A stretch of 20,596 nt of DNA from a virus: positions 1 to 20,596 of the IMG/VR virus record IMGVR_UViG_3300042894_005510; one strand, given 5' to 3'. The notes beneath the pieces are model-generated. The model had not been told where the DNA came from and searched no databases. It saw nothing but the letters and a program-made list of their open reading frames with translations. The position numbers and the translations under genes were made by a program. Shown here piece after piece: positions 6,666 through 12,771 of this stretch; position 1 is the stretch's first letter; each line of letters begins with the position of its first letter.

Positions 6666-6880
6666 GAGGTAAAATGTTCTGGGGCTTTGACCAAATCACC
6701 GGGAGGTCTAAGGATTGTAGTCTCCTCCGTATCGCCATACCAATGTCGTCGCTCGTATCTGATACGCACCTGCTGTGCTGTGAATCCCACAACTGTGCCA
6801 ACAACCAGGCTCTTGTATCCGTGCGGAGTCAGCGCCACCTTATCACCAACGTTCAAATCCTGACCAAAGACGTCCTGCAT
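6662..6880 (-). CDS. small SH3-like barrel phage protein (paralogue of 3831-4094)
   Basis: A 72-residue protein beginning MQDVFGQDLNVGDKVALTPH, then YKSLVVGTVVGFTAQQVRIR and YERRHW. The opening VGDKVA and the GTVVGFTxxxVRIRYxR segment are typical of a small barrel type common in large phages, by recollection. It shares this core with the protein at 3831-4094. The start ATG 6878-6880 has AAGGAG nine bases upstream. The stop TGA is part of the -35 box of the next promoter. It follows 6902-7129 in the transcript from 7153-7180. Function unknown. Confidence 0.75.
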   Translation of the reverse strand: MQDVFGQDLNVGDKVALTPHGYKSLVVGTVVGFTAQQVRIRYERRHWYGDTEETTILRPPGDLVKAPEHFTS

Positions 6881-6901
6881 AATCCAATACTCCTTGAGAT
6901 A

Positions 6902-7129
6902 TCAAACTGACACTGGAGTTTCTGGTTCTACATCCAAAACACCCGGGAGGATGCGAGCTGCCTCGGCAATAGACTGATCTGCCCTGCCGGTGATCACGCC
7001 AATTGCATCCATTACCGTCAACTGCAAGAATCCTATTTTCTTGAGCTCAACAACCACATTATGGGCCTGTTGAGTTCCATCGAGCGTGACAATCCAAACT
7101 TGTAGATCTCTGTCCTGCTGGTGATTCAT
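6902..7129 (-). CDS. small ferredoxin-like protein, inhibitor I9-like pattern
   Basis: A 75-residue protein with a beta-alpha-beta-beta-alpha-beta pattern: VWIVTLDG, HNVVVELKKIGF, LTVMDAIGVITGRAD, SIAEAARILPGVLDVEPE. The segment G-V-I-T-G-x-A-D followed by a helix and PGVxxVEPE is the usual end of subtilisin propeptide/inhibitor I9-like domains and of small stand-alone proteins with the same fold. Fold is inferred from pattern; a protease target is unknown. The start ATG 7127-7129 has AGGAAAGC just upstream. It is the first gene after the promoter at 7153-7180. Confidence 0.75.
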   Translation of the reverse strand: MNHQQDRDLQVWIVTLDGTQQAHNVVVELKKIGFLQLTVMDAIGVITGRADQSIAEAARILPGVLDVEPETPVSV

Positions 7130-7152
7130 GAGCTTTCCTCGTTTGTGTGACC

Positions 7153-7180
7153 ACTATAGCAGGCTTTAGGACATTGTCAA
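7153..7180 (-). promoter_or_regulatory. sigma70-type promoter inside the end of 7166-7456
   Basis: TTGACA (7175-7180), 16-bp spacer ending TGC, TATAGT (7153-7158). The -35 encodes Leu-Thr near the end of the 7166-7456 protein and that gene's TAA falls in the spacer. Confidence 0.82.
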
Positions 7181-7456
7181 GCTATTCCTGGCATCTCGAA
7201 CCAAGGCAGCCAACTCTTCTGGCGTGAGCTTTTGGCGAGCCTGCTCCAGCAGCCTCTGCTCCTTGCTTTTGCGTGGTGTGGGATTCTTGGCGCGACGAGC
7301 AGCAGCCGCATCGAGCTTTTTGACTCGAGCCCTCCACTCTTCCTCACTCTCCAGCTCTTCCCACGCCAAATATGCCTGTGTCTCATCATAGTGGGTGTCA
7401 AGGTAGAGCACCGCCACTATCCCGTCCACCACCACTCGCTCCATGAGCTCATCCAT
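7166..7456 (-). CDS. small helical phage protein, tandem paralogue of 7449-7781
   Basis: A 96-residue protein. Residues 23-56, YDETQAYLAWEELESEEEW then RARVKKLDAAAARRA, align with YDDCQVYILWETPESDEEW and ERLAKLDEQAVKRA in the preceding gene's product, so the two are tandem paralogues. A Lys/Arg-rich linker (KNPTPRKSKEQR) and a helix QKLTPEELAALVRDAR follow; this last resembles short TPEELxxLV segments of phage proteins. Start ATG 7454-7456 overlaps the upstream stop by 8 bases; ATG 7442-7444 is an alternative start. Its final codons carry the next promoter's -35. Function unknown. Confidence 0.7.
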   Translation of the reverse strand: MDELMERVVVDGIVAVLYLDTHYDETQAYLAWEELESEEEWRARVKKLDAAAARRAKNPTPRKSKEQRLLEQARQKLTPEELAALVRDARNSLTMS

Positions 7457-7781
7457 ACTTTTTCTTCAACCTCTCATACAGTTCACGCTCAGCAGCTTCT
7501 TGCTCTTGCCTCTGCTTTTCTGCTGCCCTTTTGCGCTTGTCAGCAGTGACAGCACGTTTGACAGCCTGCTCATCAAGCTTGGCCAGTCGCTCAGCCCATT
7601 CTTCATCACTCTCGGGAGTTTCCCAAAGGATGTAGACCTGACAGTCGTCATACCAGCTGTGGATGCACAACCGGGCACCAGGATTCAACAGCTCGGGCAA
7701 GTCCGCCACGTTAATGGGAGCGTGATACTCATCCAGATCACGCCTGTGCTCGATGACTCGTCGTTCTCGGGCTTTGCTCAT
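7449..7781 (-). CDS. small helical phage protein, tandem paralogue of 7166-7456
   Basis: A 110-residue protein with a basic N-terminus (SKARERRVIEHRRD), a strand-rich centre, LNPGARLCIHSWYDDCQVYI at 32-51, and a long charged helix from about residue 57 to the end, probably a coiled coil (KRAAEKQRQEQEAAERELYE). The block WYDDCQVYILWE followed by ESDEEW is shared with the next gene. The start ATG has AGGAGG eight bases upstream. A DNA- or RNA-associated role would suit the basic helix, but no motif shows this. Confidence 0.72.
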   Translation of the reverse strand: MSKARERRVIEHRRDLDEYHAPINVADLPELLNPGARLCIHSWYDDCQVYILWETPESDEEWAERLAKLDEQAVKRAVTADKRKRAAEKQRQEQEAAERELYERLKKKYG

Positions 7782-7810
7782 TATTCATCCTCCTCGCTGG
7801 ACATTTGCTC

Positions 7811-8140
7811 TCAAGGCACCCGGCAGTCTCGCGCCCAACCAGTGTGCATGACATTGCATGTCACTGTAGCTGGCTTGTGTTGCAAGATAGAGACCACGCT
7901 AGCAGCTTGCGAAATGGAAGTGTCTGTGGTTCCAGATGCTTCTGCGCATGCTAGTTTGACCTTGATGGTCTCCGATCCAGTCATTACCTCGCCAACTTCG
8001 CAGCGGGCATCAGATGTTCTCACACGACTTTCGTTGCTGGCCATGACCATCATAAACAGCACCAGAGACACTGATACCAACACGCACAAGCCTACAACGG
8101 GAGGGAACACAAACCGTCCATGTCGAAAAAAGTCAATCAT
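7811..8140 (-). CDS. small single-pass membrane protein, unknown
   Basis: A 109-residue protein with a short basic cytoplasmic start (MIDFFRHGR), one membrane segment (FVFPPVVGLCVLVSVSLVLF, about 10-29) and an outer part with four cysteines (CEVG, LACAEAS, TCNVM, DCRVP) that could form two disulfides in the periplasm. The start ATG 8138-8140 overlaps the stop of 8133-8615 in ATGATTGA, and GGAG lies eight bases upstream, so the two membrane genes are coupled. The tail pattern, a Cys-x-Val near a TG-x-E-T strand, is known to me only from unnamed phage proteins. A role in the envelope during infection is inferred. Confidence 0.72.
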   Translation of the reverse strand: MIDFFRHGRFVFPPVVGLCVLVSVSLVLFMMVMASNESRVRTSDARCEVGEVMTGSETIKVKLACAEASGTTDTSISQAASVVSILQHKPATVTCNVMHTGWARDCRVP

Positions 8141-8615
8141 GGTTTTTGCTCCGGATGGTGATGGTGGGACAGAACCTCTGTTTGATGCCCACGAGATACT
8201 GATAACAAACCTGCAAGAAAGTGGGTGCCTTTTCTGGTGCTGCCTCAACAGCGGCCCGTGTTTTACGAGCTGCCCACTTCACTGCTTCAGGGGTTGCCAC
8301 CACCACTACTACCACAGCCAAGGCACCTGCAATCACAGCCACCGCAAAGCCAATGGTCATAGCTAGTGTCGTGATGTTGAACAGCAGGAAAGGAACAACA
8401 AAAAACACACCTACAATGTAGATCCACAGAGACAAGTTTAGCAGTGTGATCAACGTGCCTAGCAGGATGGTTCGAAAAAATGTGCAGAGATCAGTGCCTC
8501 GTTCCACAGCTCGTTGAGCACGAGTTTGATGTTGGTCCCAATTCAAAAATCGGTCCATGATCCGGCAGTTCCATAGGAACCACCTCACATACCATTGTTC
8601 ACTGTTCACTTGCAT
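8133..8615 (-). CDS. two-pass membrane protein, unknown
   Basis: A 160-residue protein with a cytoplasmic, Trp- and Arg-rich first 40 residues (WYVRWFLWNCRIMDRFLNWD), then two or three hydrophobic segments: about 48-68 (ILLGTLITLLNLSLWIYIVG), 69-85 and 87-107 (IGFAVAVIAGALAVVVVVVA), and a basic and Ala-rich tail (EAVKWAARKTRAAVEAAPEK). No known holin, antiholin or spanin signature is evident. The start ATG 8613-8615 has AAGGA nine bases upstream. Its coupling to the Cys-bearing single-pass protein downstream suggests that they act together in the inner membrane. Confidence 0.75.
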   Translation of the reverse strand: MQVNSEQWYVRWFLWNCRIMDRFLNWDQHQTRAQRAVERGTDLCTFFRTILLGTLITLLNLSLWIYIVGVFFVVPFLLFNITTLAMTIGFAVAVIAGALAVVVVVVATPEAVKWAARKTRAAVEAAPEKAPTFLQVCYQYLVGIKQRFCPTITIRSKNHD

Positions 8616-8627
8616 GCTACGATCCTT

Positions 8628-9029
8628 TTACGATTGCTTATTGTTGTCTACACTGCCAGGCACAACCTCGCCATCGTGACGCAGGATTCGGTTGTCTTGC
8701 TCTTCATCGCCATACTGCACTTCGGCCCAGTTCAGCCGGGTGCTTCCGTCCTCGTATCGCTGAGCGTTGAGCCACTCGATGAACAGCGCACGGCCAGTGT
8801 CACCATCCTCACTGTCGCTCCAGCCTTCCTTGCTGCCATCAGGCGGCACAAAAAAGGTGTGGTAGGTGTTCACAGGACTGGTGAAGATAGGCGTCACACC
8901 CACAATGCCTTGGTTCACAAGGCCCATATTTGCCCAGGAAAAAATTTCCATGGCCTTGGCATGAGCCTCTTGGATCCGCAAGCTGTCCCAGCTGGTGACC
9001 ACAATCATGTGATGTCGCATGTAACCCAT
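8628..9029 (-). CDS. conserved large-phage protein, unknown (133 aa)
   Basis: A 133-residue protein beginning MGYMRHHMIVVTSWDS, with AHAKAMEIF near residue 25, then NTYHTFFVPPDGSKEGW at about 55-71 and YEDGSTRLNWAEVQYGDE at 92-109. This series (MRHH.IVVT, FF.PPDGSKEGW, EVQYGD) is one I recall from unnamed proteins in many large phages; no activity is known to me. The start ATG 9027-9029 has TTGGAGAG six bases upstream, immediately after the stop of the preceding gene. Asp/Glu-rich; predicted alpha/beta. Confidence 0.8.
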   Translation of the reverse strand: MGYMRHHMIVVTSWDSLRIQEAHAKAMEIFSWANMGLVNQGIVGVTPIFTSPVNTYHTFFVPPDGSKEGWSDSEDGDTGRALFIEWLNAQRYEDGSTRLNWAEVQYGDEEQDNRILRHDGEVVPGSVDNNKQS

Positions 9030-9030
9030 T

Positions 9031-9702
9031 TTACTCTCCAATCATCTCTTGCACCCACTTGGGGCACATCTTGATACGGCTCTGGGTGATGGCTGCATGA
9101 TCGTAGTTGATGTCCTTGGTGTCCTGGTAGTGCAGCAACCAAAGCCAAGGACGATGCTGCCAGCGAGGCAGCAGTTGGCCAGCACTCTGCAGGCCTTGGA
9201 TCTTGTGACGCAGTGCTTCGCGAGCATCGTGGTCGCCACACCACACCCCGGGATTTTCCCGGTCCACATAGCCCTCGAAATGTCCGCTGCTGGTGTAGCC
9301 CCAATGGTCTGTGCCGCTGTGAGGAATCCAGTTGTAGTAGACCTTGGCACCGTTCACATGGTCACCGCAGAAGGTGTCGAAACACAGCAGCAGCCCATCC
9401 CGGTGAGCGTAGATGAAAAATCGTTCCTCACGATCATGATCCGCGCCCCCGTATCCCTTGGCCACAAAGGGCAGCTCTAGAGCCAGCTCGAAACCCATGT
9501 GAGTGATGATCTCCTGGTAGCGATCCAGCCTGTTACTAAAGGTTGTGTCGCCCAACTCCTCTAGAGCCCTCTGCTTGCGCTGGTTGTGGCTGACGTGCAT
9601 TACCATGCCCAGGTTGACACTATCGGGATTGTCGCGGCCCAGCATGCGCTCAGCCGTGTCCAGTGGGTCAAACTTCAGCAAGCGATCAATTTCGTCACTC
9701 AC
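9031..9702 (-). CDS. conserved large-phage protein, unknown (223 aa)
   Basis: A 223-residue protein. Its middle and C-terminal half carry ERFFIYAHRDGLLLCFDTF near 116-134, NGAKVYYNW, then GVWCGDHDAREALRHKI at about 172-188, LWLLHYQDTKDINYDHAAI and ALRHKI-type helices. These blocks are shared with uncharacterised proteins of large phages, from memory. Histidines and aspartates are abundant (HDAREALRH, HYQDTKD, YDH), as in a metal site, but no known hydrolase motif fits. The start is set at GTG 9700-9702 because AAAGGA lies eight bases upstream and the promoter at 9730-9757 lies just beyond; a longer frame to 9780 would cross the promoter. Confidence 0.78.
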   Translation of the reverse strand: MSDEIDRLLKFDPLDTAERMLGRDNPDSVNLGMVMHVSHNQRKQRALEELGDTTFSNRLDRYQEIITHMGFELALELPFVAKGYGGADHDREERFFIYAHRDGLLLCFDTFCGDHVNGAKVYYNWIPHSGTDHWGYTSSGHFEGYVDRENPGVWCGDHDAREALRHKIQGLQSAGQLLPRWQHRPWLWLLHYQDTKDINYDHAAITQSRIKMCPKWVQEMIGE

Positions 9703-9729
9703 AGCTGGGTTCCTTTTCTCTATGTGGCC

Positions 9730-9757
9730 ACTATAGCAGGATACGGTTTTATGTCTA
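9730..9757 (-). promoter_or_regulatory. sigma70-type promoter; -35 holds a TAG stop
   Basis: TAGACA (9752-9757), 16-bp spacer ending TGC, TATAGT (9730-9735). The -35 deviates from TTGACA at one base, which makes the TAG stop of the 9755-10027 gene. Drives six genes down to 7166. Confidence 0.78.
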
Positions 9758-10027
9758 GCTTTGATTTTTTGGCGGACCAAACTTGTTTGCTAGCCTGAGA
9801 TACTCTTGATACTCAGCATCCTGCTGCCGAACATGTTTCTCAATGATGGGTTGCCAAGAGCCTGGCACTGTGCCGGCCTGGCCGGCTTGATAAGCCTCTA
9901 CCTCACGCAGCAGAGCGCCGTATCCACCATCATCATAACGTCCAGAATAACCAGCATTGTCTAGGCGAGCTTGCGCTTCGGCTTTGACCCAAGAGATGAT
10001 TTGGTTGCGAGTGGGATTTTTGCTCAT
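9755..10027 (-). CDS. small phage protein, unknown (90 aa)
   Basis: A 90-residue mostly helical protein: MSKNPTRNQIISWVKAEAQA, then LDNAGYSGRYDDGGYGALLREVEAY and a charged helix ending ANKFGPPKNQS. The start ATG 10025-10027 has GAGG five bases upstream at the end of the preceding gene. Its stop TAG lies inside the -35 box of the next promoter. I do not recognise it. It is the last of a run of genes beginning at the 11791-11818 promoter. Confidence 0.7.
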   Translation of the reverse strand: MSKNPTRNQIISWVKAEAQARLDNAGYSGRYDDGGYGALLREVEAYQAGQAGTVPGSWQPIIEKHVRQQDAEYQEYLRLANKFGPPKNQS

Positions 10028-10034
10028 GTCTGCC

Positions 10035-10511
10035 TCAGATAATATCCACGGTTTCTTGTCCGCCTGTAAACAACAGGGCCTCAACAAAAGGCAACGGATG
10101 ATCATTGTTGGTGGTGCAATAGGCAATCAGCGCCTTTGCACGAGTTTCAACATCTTGATCATGGATGTTGAACAGTTCTTGCTGATTTTGCGGCCCGCGT
10201 ACCTGATCGTTCATGAAAAGATAATGAGCATATTTTTCTGCCTGTTTGGCAGCATCAGCTGATTGAAAACACAGCTCAGCTAGAATTCTAAAATCACCAC
10301 CCGCTTGGTTTCGGCCACGTTGCAGCGAATTGAACAAAGTGCTTTGGCCAATCTTGAGATGTGCTCCGCTTACAGTTCCTGTAAGATAATCAGTCACATA
10401 CTGTCGTGCAAAGTAGATTACATATCGGTGTACTAGCTCAAGCTTACCGCGCGCTAGCCCTTCTCGACTGATTCGTATGTTACAGTAGTCTGCGTGTCCG
10501 GCGCCGTTCAT
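10035..10511 (-). CDS. possible GIY-YIG-like (T5orf172-type) protein
   Basis: A 158-residue protein. The central part, YVIYFARQYVTDYL near 30-43, then HLKIGQST at 51-58, SLQRGRNQAGGDFRILAEL at about 62-80, and a helix with EKYAHYLF near 93-100, resembles the order of motifs in T5orf172/MUG113-type GIY-YIG domains: strand-YVY, KIG, R, G-F, and a Glu in E-x-x-x-H. The spacing and first motif are not perfect, so this is a tentative call; a nuclease role is inferred. The start ATG 10509-10511 has AAGGA eight bases upstream. An in-frame start at 10532 lies inside the preceding gene and is not used. Confidence 0.62.
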   Translation of the reverse strand: MNGAGHADYCNIRISREGLARGKLELVHRYVIYFARQYVTDYLTGTVSGAHLKIGQSTLFNSLQRGRNQAGGDFRILAELCFQSADAAKQAEKYAHYLFMNDQVRGPQNQQELFNIHDQDVETRAKALIAYCTTNNDHPLPFVEALLFTGGQETVDII

Positions 10512-10515
10512 TGTA

Positions 10516-10815
10516 CTATTCCTTGATACCAAAGGCGTTGTTGATGCGTGCCGGACGTCTCCAGAAGTGGTCCTTGCTCTCCAGTACCATCTTCATAAAT
10601 CGATCCCAAAGCGGGCGCGGCCAGTCTTTGTTCCATGCTGTTGCCACCGCTGCTTGGAGTGCTTGCTGCTCTTTCCGATCGCGGGTCTTTGTGATCAAGG
10701 TTGCATAGTGGATCACCAGCTGACGGATGTCATCGTCAGTGAGTGACTCAACGTCAGCATCTGTGGCTGTGCCTGCCTGCAACTGCTTGATCACATCATC
10801 GTAGGACTTGGTCAT
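10516..10815 (-). CDS. small helical phage protein, unknown (99 aa)
   Basis: A 99-residue, apparently all-helical protein: MTKSYDDVIKQLQAGTATDA, VESLTDDDIRQLVIHYATLI and a Trp-rich stretch NKDWPRPLWDRFMKM at about 62-76, ending NNAFGIKE. It follows the 138-residue gene by four bases, which also ends GIKE, so a shared short tail (or the coding of the following binding site AAGGAATAG) may be the reason. I do not recognise a family. Confidence 0.68.
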   Translation of the reverse strand: MTKSYDDVIKQLQAGTATDADVESLTDDDIRQLVIHYATLITKTRDRKEQQALQAAVATAWNKDWPRPLWDRFMKMVLESKDHFWRRPARINNAFGIKE

Positions 10816-10819
10816 CTTG

Positions 10820-11236
10820 CTACTCCTTAATACCTAGCAGCTCGCGCTCTTCACGGCTGAGCTTGCTCAACACCTTCTGGCGTCGCGCCTCCCGCGTGGC
10901 AGCTTCCTTGGCTCGACGCTGGCGATCCTGTTCCTGGTGCTCCTCCCACCATGCCACAACCTCGCTCCAGTCTACGCCACTCTTGCGGTTGTCATACCAT
11001 ACCGGCATGGCGTCACGAACGATTTTGAGTGGCATCTGGTCACTGGTGAGCATCATGTGTGTGGCCGAATCCATTCCAGTCAAGGCTGACAGCACTCCAC
11101 ACAACATGGCCTCGCGCTCAGCCAGCTTGGCCTTGAGCCGATCAATCTCCTCATGCAGCGGACCAGTCAACTTCTGTGCGTGCCGGCTAGCTGCCTCACG
11201 GCGTTCCTGTTCAGTCTCATGTACGATGCAGGGCAT
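10820..11236 (-). CDS. phage coiled-coil protein starting MPCI (138 aa)
   Basis: A 138-residue protein with a helix at about 8-50 (ERREAASRHAQKLTGPLHEE, DRLKAKLAEREAMLCGVLSA), a central WSEVVAWWEEHQEQDRQRR motif near 90-108 and a basic helical tail. The order MPCIV, long helix, then V-x-x-WWEEHxxxDxxR is familiar from small unnamed proteins of large phages. The start ATG has AGGAG eight bases upstream and overlaps the stop of the decayed paralogue in TGATG. The binding site and first codons are part of the 28-bp direct repeat copied at 11495-11522. Function unknown. Confidence 0.75.
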   Translation of the reverse strand: MPCIVHETEQERREAASRHAQKLTGPLHEEIDRLKAKLAEREAMLCGVLSALTGMDSATHMMLTSDQMPLKIVRDAMPVWYDNRKSGVDWSEVVAWWEEHQEQDRQRRAKEAATREARRQKVLSKLSREERELLGIKE

Positions 11237-11250
11237 CAGATCTTCTCCTC
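11223..11250. repeat. 28-bp direct repeat, copy 1
   Basis: Identical over 28 bases to 11495-11522, offset 272. Each copy covers the end IEEKI-stop of one gene, the binding site AGGAG and the start MPCI of the next. The repeat marks a partial duplication of a two-gene junction. Confidence 0.9.
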
Positions 11251-11337
11251 GATGATAACATTAGCTAGGGGTTCATGTGTTCCGAACAGTTGTTCTCTCA
11301 ACTCGCCATATCAGGCGGCTGACATTCAGCAGCAGTT
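11236..11337 (-). pseudogene. decayed 3' end of a paralogue of 11508-11762
   Basis: Translated in the frame ending at TGA 11236-11238, the last 24 residues read YGELREQLFGTHEPLANVII then EEKI, against HGEFSEQELFDSRQALASAI then IEEKI in the intact gene at 11508-11762. Homology can be followed upstream across two stop codons: TGC (Cys) aligned with TGA at 11311-11313, and GTT aligned with TGA at 11326-11328, up to AAC-TGC at 11332-11337. The rest of the gene is missing. It has no start codon with a binding site. It is best read as the scar of a lost second copy; a short expressed peptide from a TTG is possible but unsupported. Confidence 0.72.
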
Positions 11338-11440
11338 AAGGATATTCGATTATTGTACCCTCGAAATGTTCAACAGAGGGGGGACGATAGTCGTTGAGCC
11401 AACCCCAAATGAAAACGATCAGGATTCCCAACCCGACCAT
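11336..11440 (-). CDS. possible 34-residue membrane peptide
   Basis: An ATG at 11438-11440, overlapping the stop of the 22-codon frame upstream in TGATG, opens 34 codons: MVGLGILIVFIWGWLNDY, then PPSVEHFEGTIIEYP. The first 15 residues form one hydrophobic membrane segment, followed by a polar tail. GGGGG lies about nine bases upstream. It fills the space between the two copies of the direct repeat. Size and the decayed surroundings mean it may be chance; the hydrophobic start and coupled start codon argue for it. Confidence 0.4.
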   Translation of the reverse strand: MVGLGILIVFIWGWLNDYRPPSVEHFEGTIIEYP

Positions 11441-11508
11441 CAGGCGTTGCCCCCGAGGCAAGCTGCTTCATTATGCTCTTCAAGGACGATCTCAACGATG
11501 CAGGGCAT
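11440..11508 (-). pseudogene. truncated start of an MPCI-type gene (22 codons)
   Basis: Within the second copy of the direct repeat, the binding site AGGAG and the codons for MPCIV are the same as at 10820-11236, but the frame then diverges (EIVLEEHNEAACLGGNA) and stops at TGA 11440-11442. It is probably the 5' remnant of a duplicate of the 138-residue gene, now possibly serving as a leader whose translation leads into the 34-codon frame. Confidence 0.5.
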
Positions 11509-11522
11509 CAGATCTTCTCCTC
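11495..11522. repeat. 28-bp direct repeat, copy 2
   Basis: Second identical copy of the junction sequence at 11223-11250, here at the end of the intact 84-residue gene. Confidence 0.9.
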
Positions 11523-11762
11523 AATAATGGCAGAAGCCAGCGCCTGGCGGCTGTCAAACAACTCTTGCTCACTGAACTCACCGTGGCAGGTGGAGTACAT
11601 AACACGGCAGTTGCCAAACCTCTTGAAAAACTGTGCCTGCTCCTTGGTAGCGTCCCATTTAGGATGATGATTCTCCACCAGCATGCGGCTCAGCACAGGT
11701 GCGCTATGCACGCGGTTGTCGAGGATCAAATATACAGTCTGGTCCAGGTCAAACTTGAACAT
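11508..11762 (-). CDS. small conserved phage protein, unknown (84 aa)
   Basis: An 84-residue protein beginning MFKFDLDQTVYLILDNRVHS, then APVLSRMLVENHHP, TKEQAQFFKRFG and CHGEFSEQELFDSRQAL. The plan, a barrel-like start with TVYxxxxNxVHSAPVLSRxxVEN, a TKEQ helix, then a YxTxHGxxxExxxxxS/TRxxL end, is common among small unnamed proteins of large phages as I recall. The start ATG 11760-11762 has AAGGA about ten bases upstream and is below the promoter at 11791-11818, so longer readings are rejected. A decayed copy of its 3' end lies at 11236-11337. Confidence 0.78.
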   Translation of the reverse strand: MFKFDLDQTVYLILDNRVHSAPVLSRMLVENHHPKWDATKEQAQFFKRFGNCRVMYSTCHGEFSEQELFDSRQALASAIIEEKI

Positions 11763-11790
11763 AAGTGTTGTTTCCTTGCTCTGTGTGCCC

Positions 11791-11818
11791 ATTATAGCAT
11801 GACGAGAGGGGCTGTCAA
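11791..11818 (-). promoter_or_regulatory. sigma70-type promoter; -35 holds the upstream stop codon
   Basis: TTGACA (11813-11818), 16-bp spacer ending TGC, TATAAT (11791-11796): both perfect, preceded by AAAAAGG. The TGA in the -35 terminates the 184-residue gene at 11815. Probably drives genes down to 9755. Confidence 0.88.
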
Positions 11819-12369
11819 CCTTTTTGTTCTTTCTGTAGGCGAACCACAACCTTGAGCTGCTCGTTGGCAGCACTCTGTCGACCTTGCTGGTGAAACAGTT
11901 CGGTGTGATACCCTATTTCTTTTGCCTTTTTGATCTCATCCTCAGCACGGTTCAAAATATGCTGAATCTCTCCTTCAAGCTGGCTGAGAATGGACTTGGG
12001 AGTTTTACGGAGTGTGATACCCGGGCAAGGAAGCTTGAACACCGCAGGATCAATGCTCCAGCACACATCCTCCCACTCATCATCTCTCATGGTGATGTAG
12101 TCATCCTCAGTGTAGCCCAGCCTGTCTACACCTTGCCCAAGGCCAACAAACGTGCCATCCTCAAGCCAGGCCGAGTAGCCATAGCTGTCGTAGCCCCACT
12201 CGTCATAGTTGCCAAAATGGATCTTCTCATCATATTGGTCAACCCCTGCCTGGTAGGGAGAGGGAACCTCACCATAGGCGTTGCGATCGAACTGTTCGAC
12301 CGCGTCGAGCTTCATGCGTGCGTCACTGTTCTTGCGAGGAGTGGCAGGGCTGTATTTTCCGCGGCTCAT
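11815..12369 (-). CDS. conserved large-phage protein, unknown (184 aa)
   Basis: A 184-residue protein. The centre, EWGYDSYGYSAW at about 57-68 then GTFVGLGQGVDRLGYTEDDY near 72-91, is a block I know from unnamed proteins of large phages (G-Y-D-S-Y-G-Y-S ... F-V-G-L-G-x-G-x-D-R-x-G-Y-T-E-x-D-Y). The N-terminus is basic and low in structure; residues from about 125 on form a long charged helix. The start ATG 12367-12369 has AAGGAG eight bases upstream. It is transcribed alone from 12396-12423, and its stop codon is inside the next promoter's -35. Confidence 0.78.
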   Translation of the reverse strand: MSRGKYSPATPRKNSDARMKLDAVEQFDRNAYGEVPSPYQAGVDQYDEKIHFGNYDEWGYDSYGYSAWLEDGTFVGLGQGVDRLGYTEDDYITMRDDEWEDVCWSIDPAVFKLPCPGITLRKTPKSILSQLEGEIQHILNRAEDEIKKAKEIGYHTELFHQQGRQSAANEQLKVVVRLQKEQKG

Positions 12370-12395
12370 AAGGTATGCTCCTTGCTTGTGTGCGC

Positions 12396-12423
12396 ATTAT
12401 AGCACGATGCTAGGCGCTGTCAA
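12396..12423 (-). promoter_or_regulatory. sigma70-type promoter for the 184-residue gene
   Basis: TTGACA (12418-12423), 16-bp spacer ending TGC, TATAAT (12396-12401): both perfect, preceded by AAAAACTGG. Confidence 0.88.
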
Positions 12424-12441
12424 CCAGTTTTTCCCAACAGC

Positions 12442-12762
12442 CTACCTGCCCATTTCCTCTCGGGTGACCAAGTGCTGACCATCGCCCACGCTCAGCAAAT
12501 GGCCTATCTCGTTGAACCAACCCACACGCGATACTTGCCCCCTGAGAGGACTGTCTACCCGAGCTTCCGCAGGATACATGCCCATGGCACTCTCTCCCAT
12601 GTCTGCCAGTGTGAGCACACCCCCAATCTCGCGGATCTCATACACATGGTTGGGCTTGAGCAGGTTGGTGCTGTATTCCTCGAACATGGCGCCCAGGATA
12701 AGATCACCCTTTGAATACTGGTTGTCAGCAGGGCGGATGGCAAAGCGGGCTAGAGTTCGCAT
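12442..12762 (-). CDS. small conserved phage protein, unknown (106 aa)
   Basis: A 106-residue protein with GDLILGAMFEEYSTNLLKPN at 19-38, then HVYEIREIGGVLTLADMGES, a run of beta strands like that of small phage barrel proteins (L-K-P-N-H-V-Y-E-I-R-E-I). The C-terminus, GHLLSVGDGQHLVTREEM, is also strand-rich. The start ATG 12760-12762 has AGGA seven bases upstream. It is the second gene in the transcript from 13198-13225, ten bases after 12772-13170. Function unknown. Confidence 0.75.
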   Translation of the reverse strand: MRTLARFAIRPADNQYSKGDLILGAMFEEYSTNLLKPNHVYEIREIGGVLTLADMGESAMGMYPAEARVDSPLRGQVSRVGWFNEIGHLLSVGDGQHLVTREEMGR

Positions 12763-12771
12763 GGTGTTTTC

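Noticed and set aside
7781-7804. Seven-residue frame (MSSEEDE) overlapping the start of 7449-7781
   Set aside because: It has no clear binding site and its Glu codons are simply the AGGAGG of the next gene.
7443-8366. 307-codon plus-strand frame across several small genes
   Set aside because: It crosses five minus-strand genes with good starts and binding sites; its Ser/Leu/Cys-rich translation is typical of a shadow frame.
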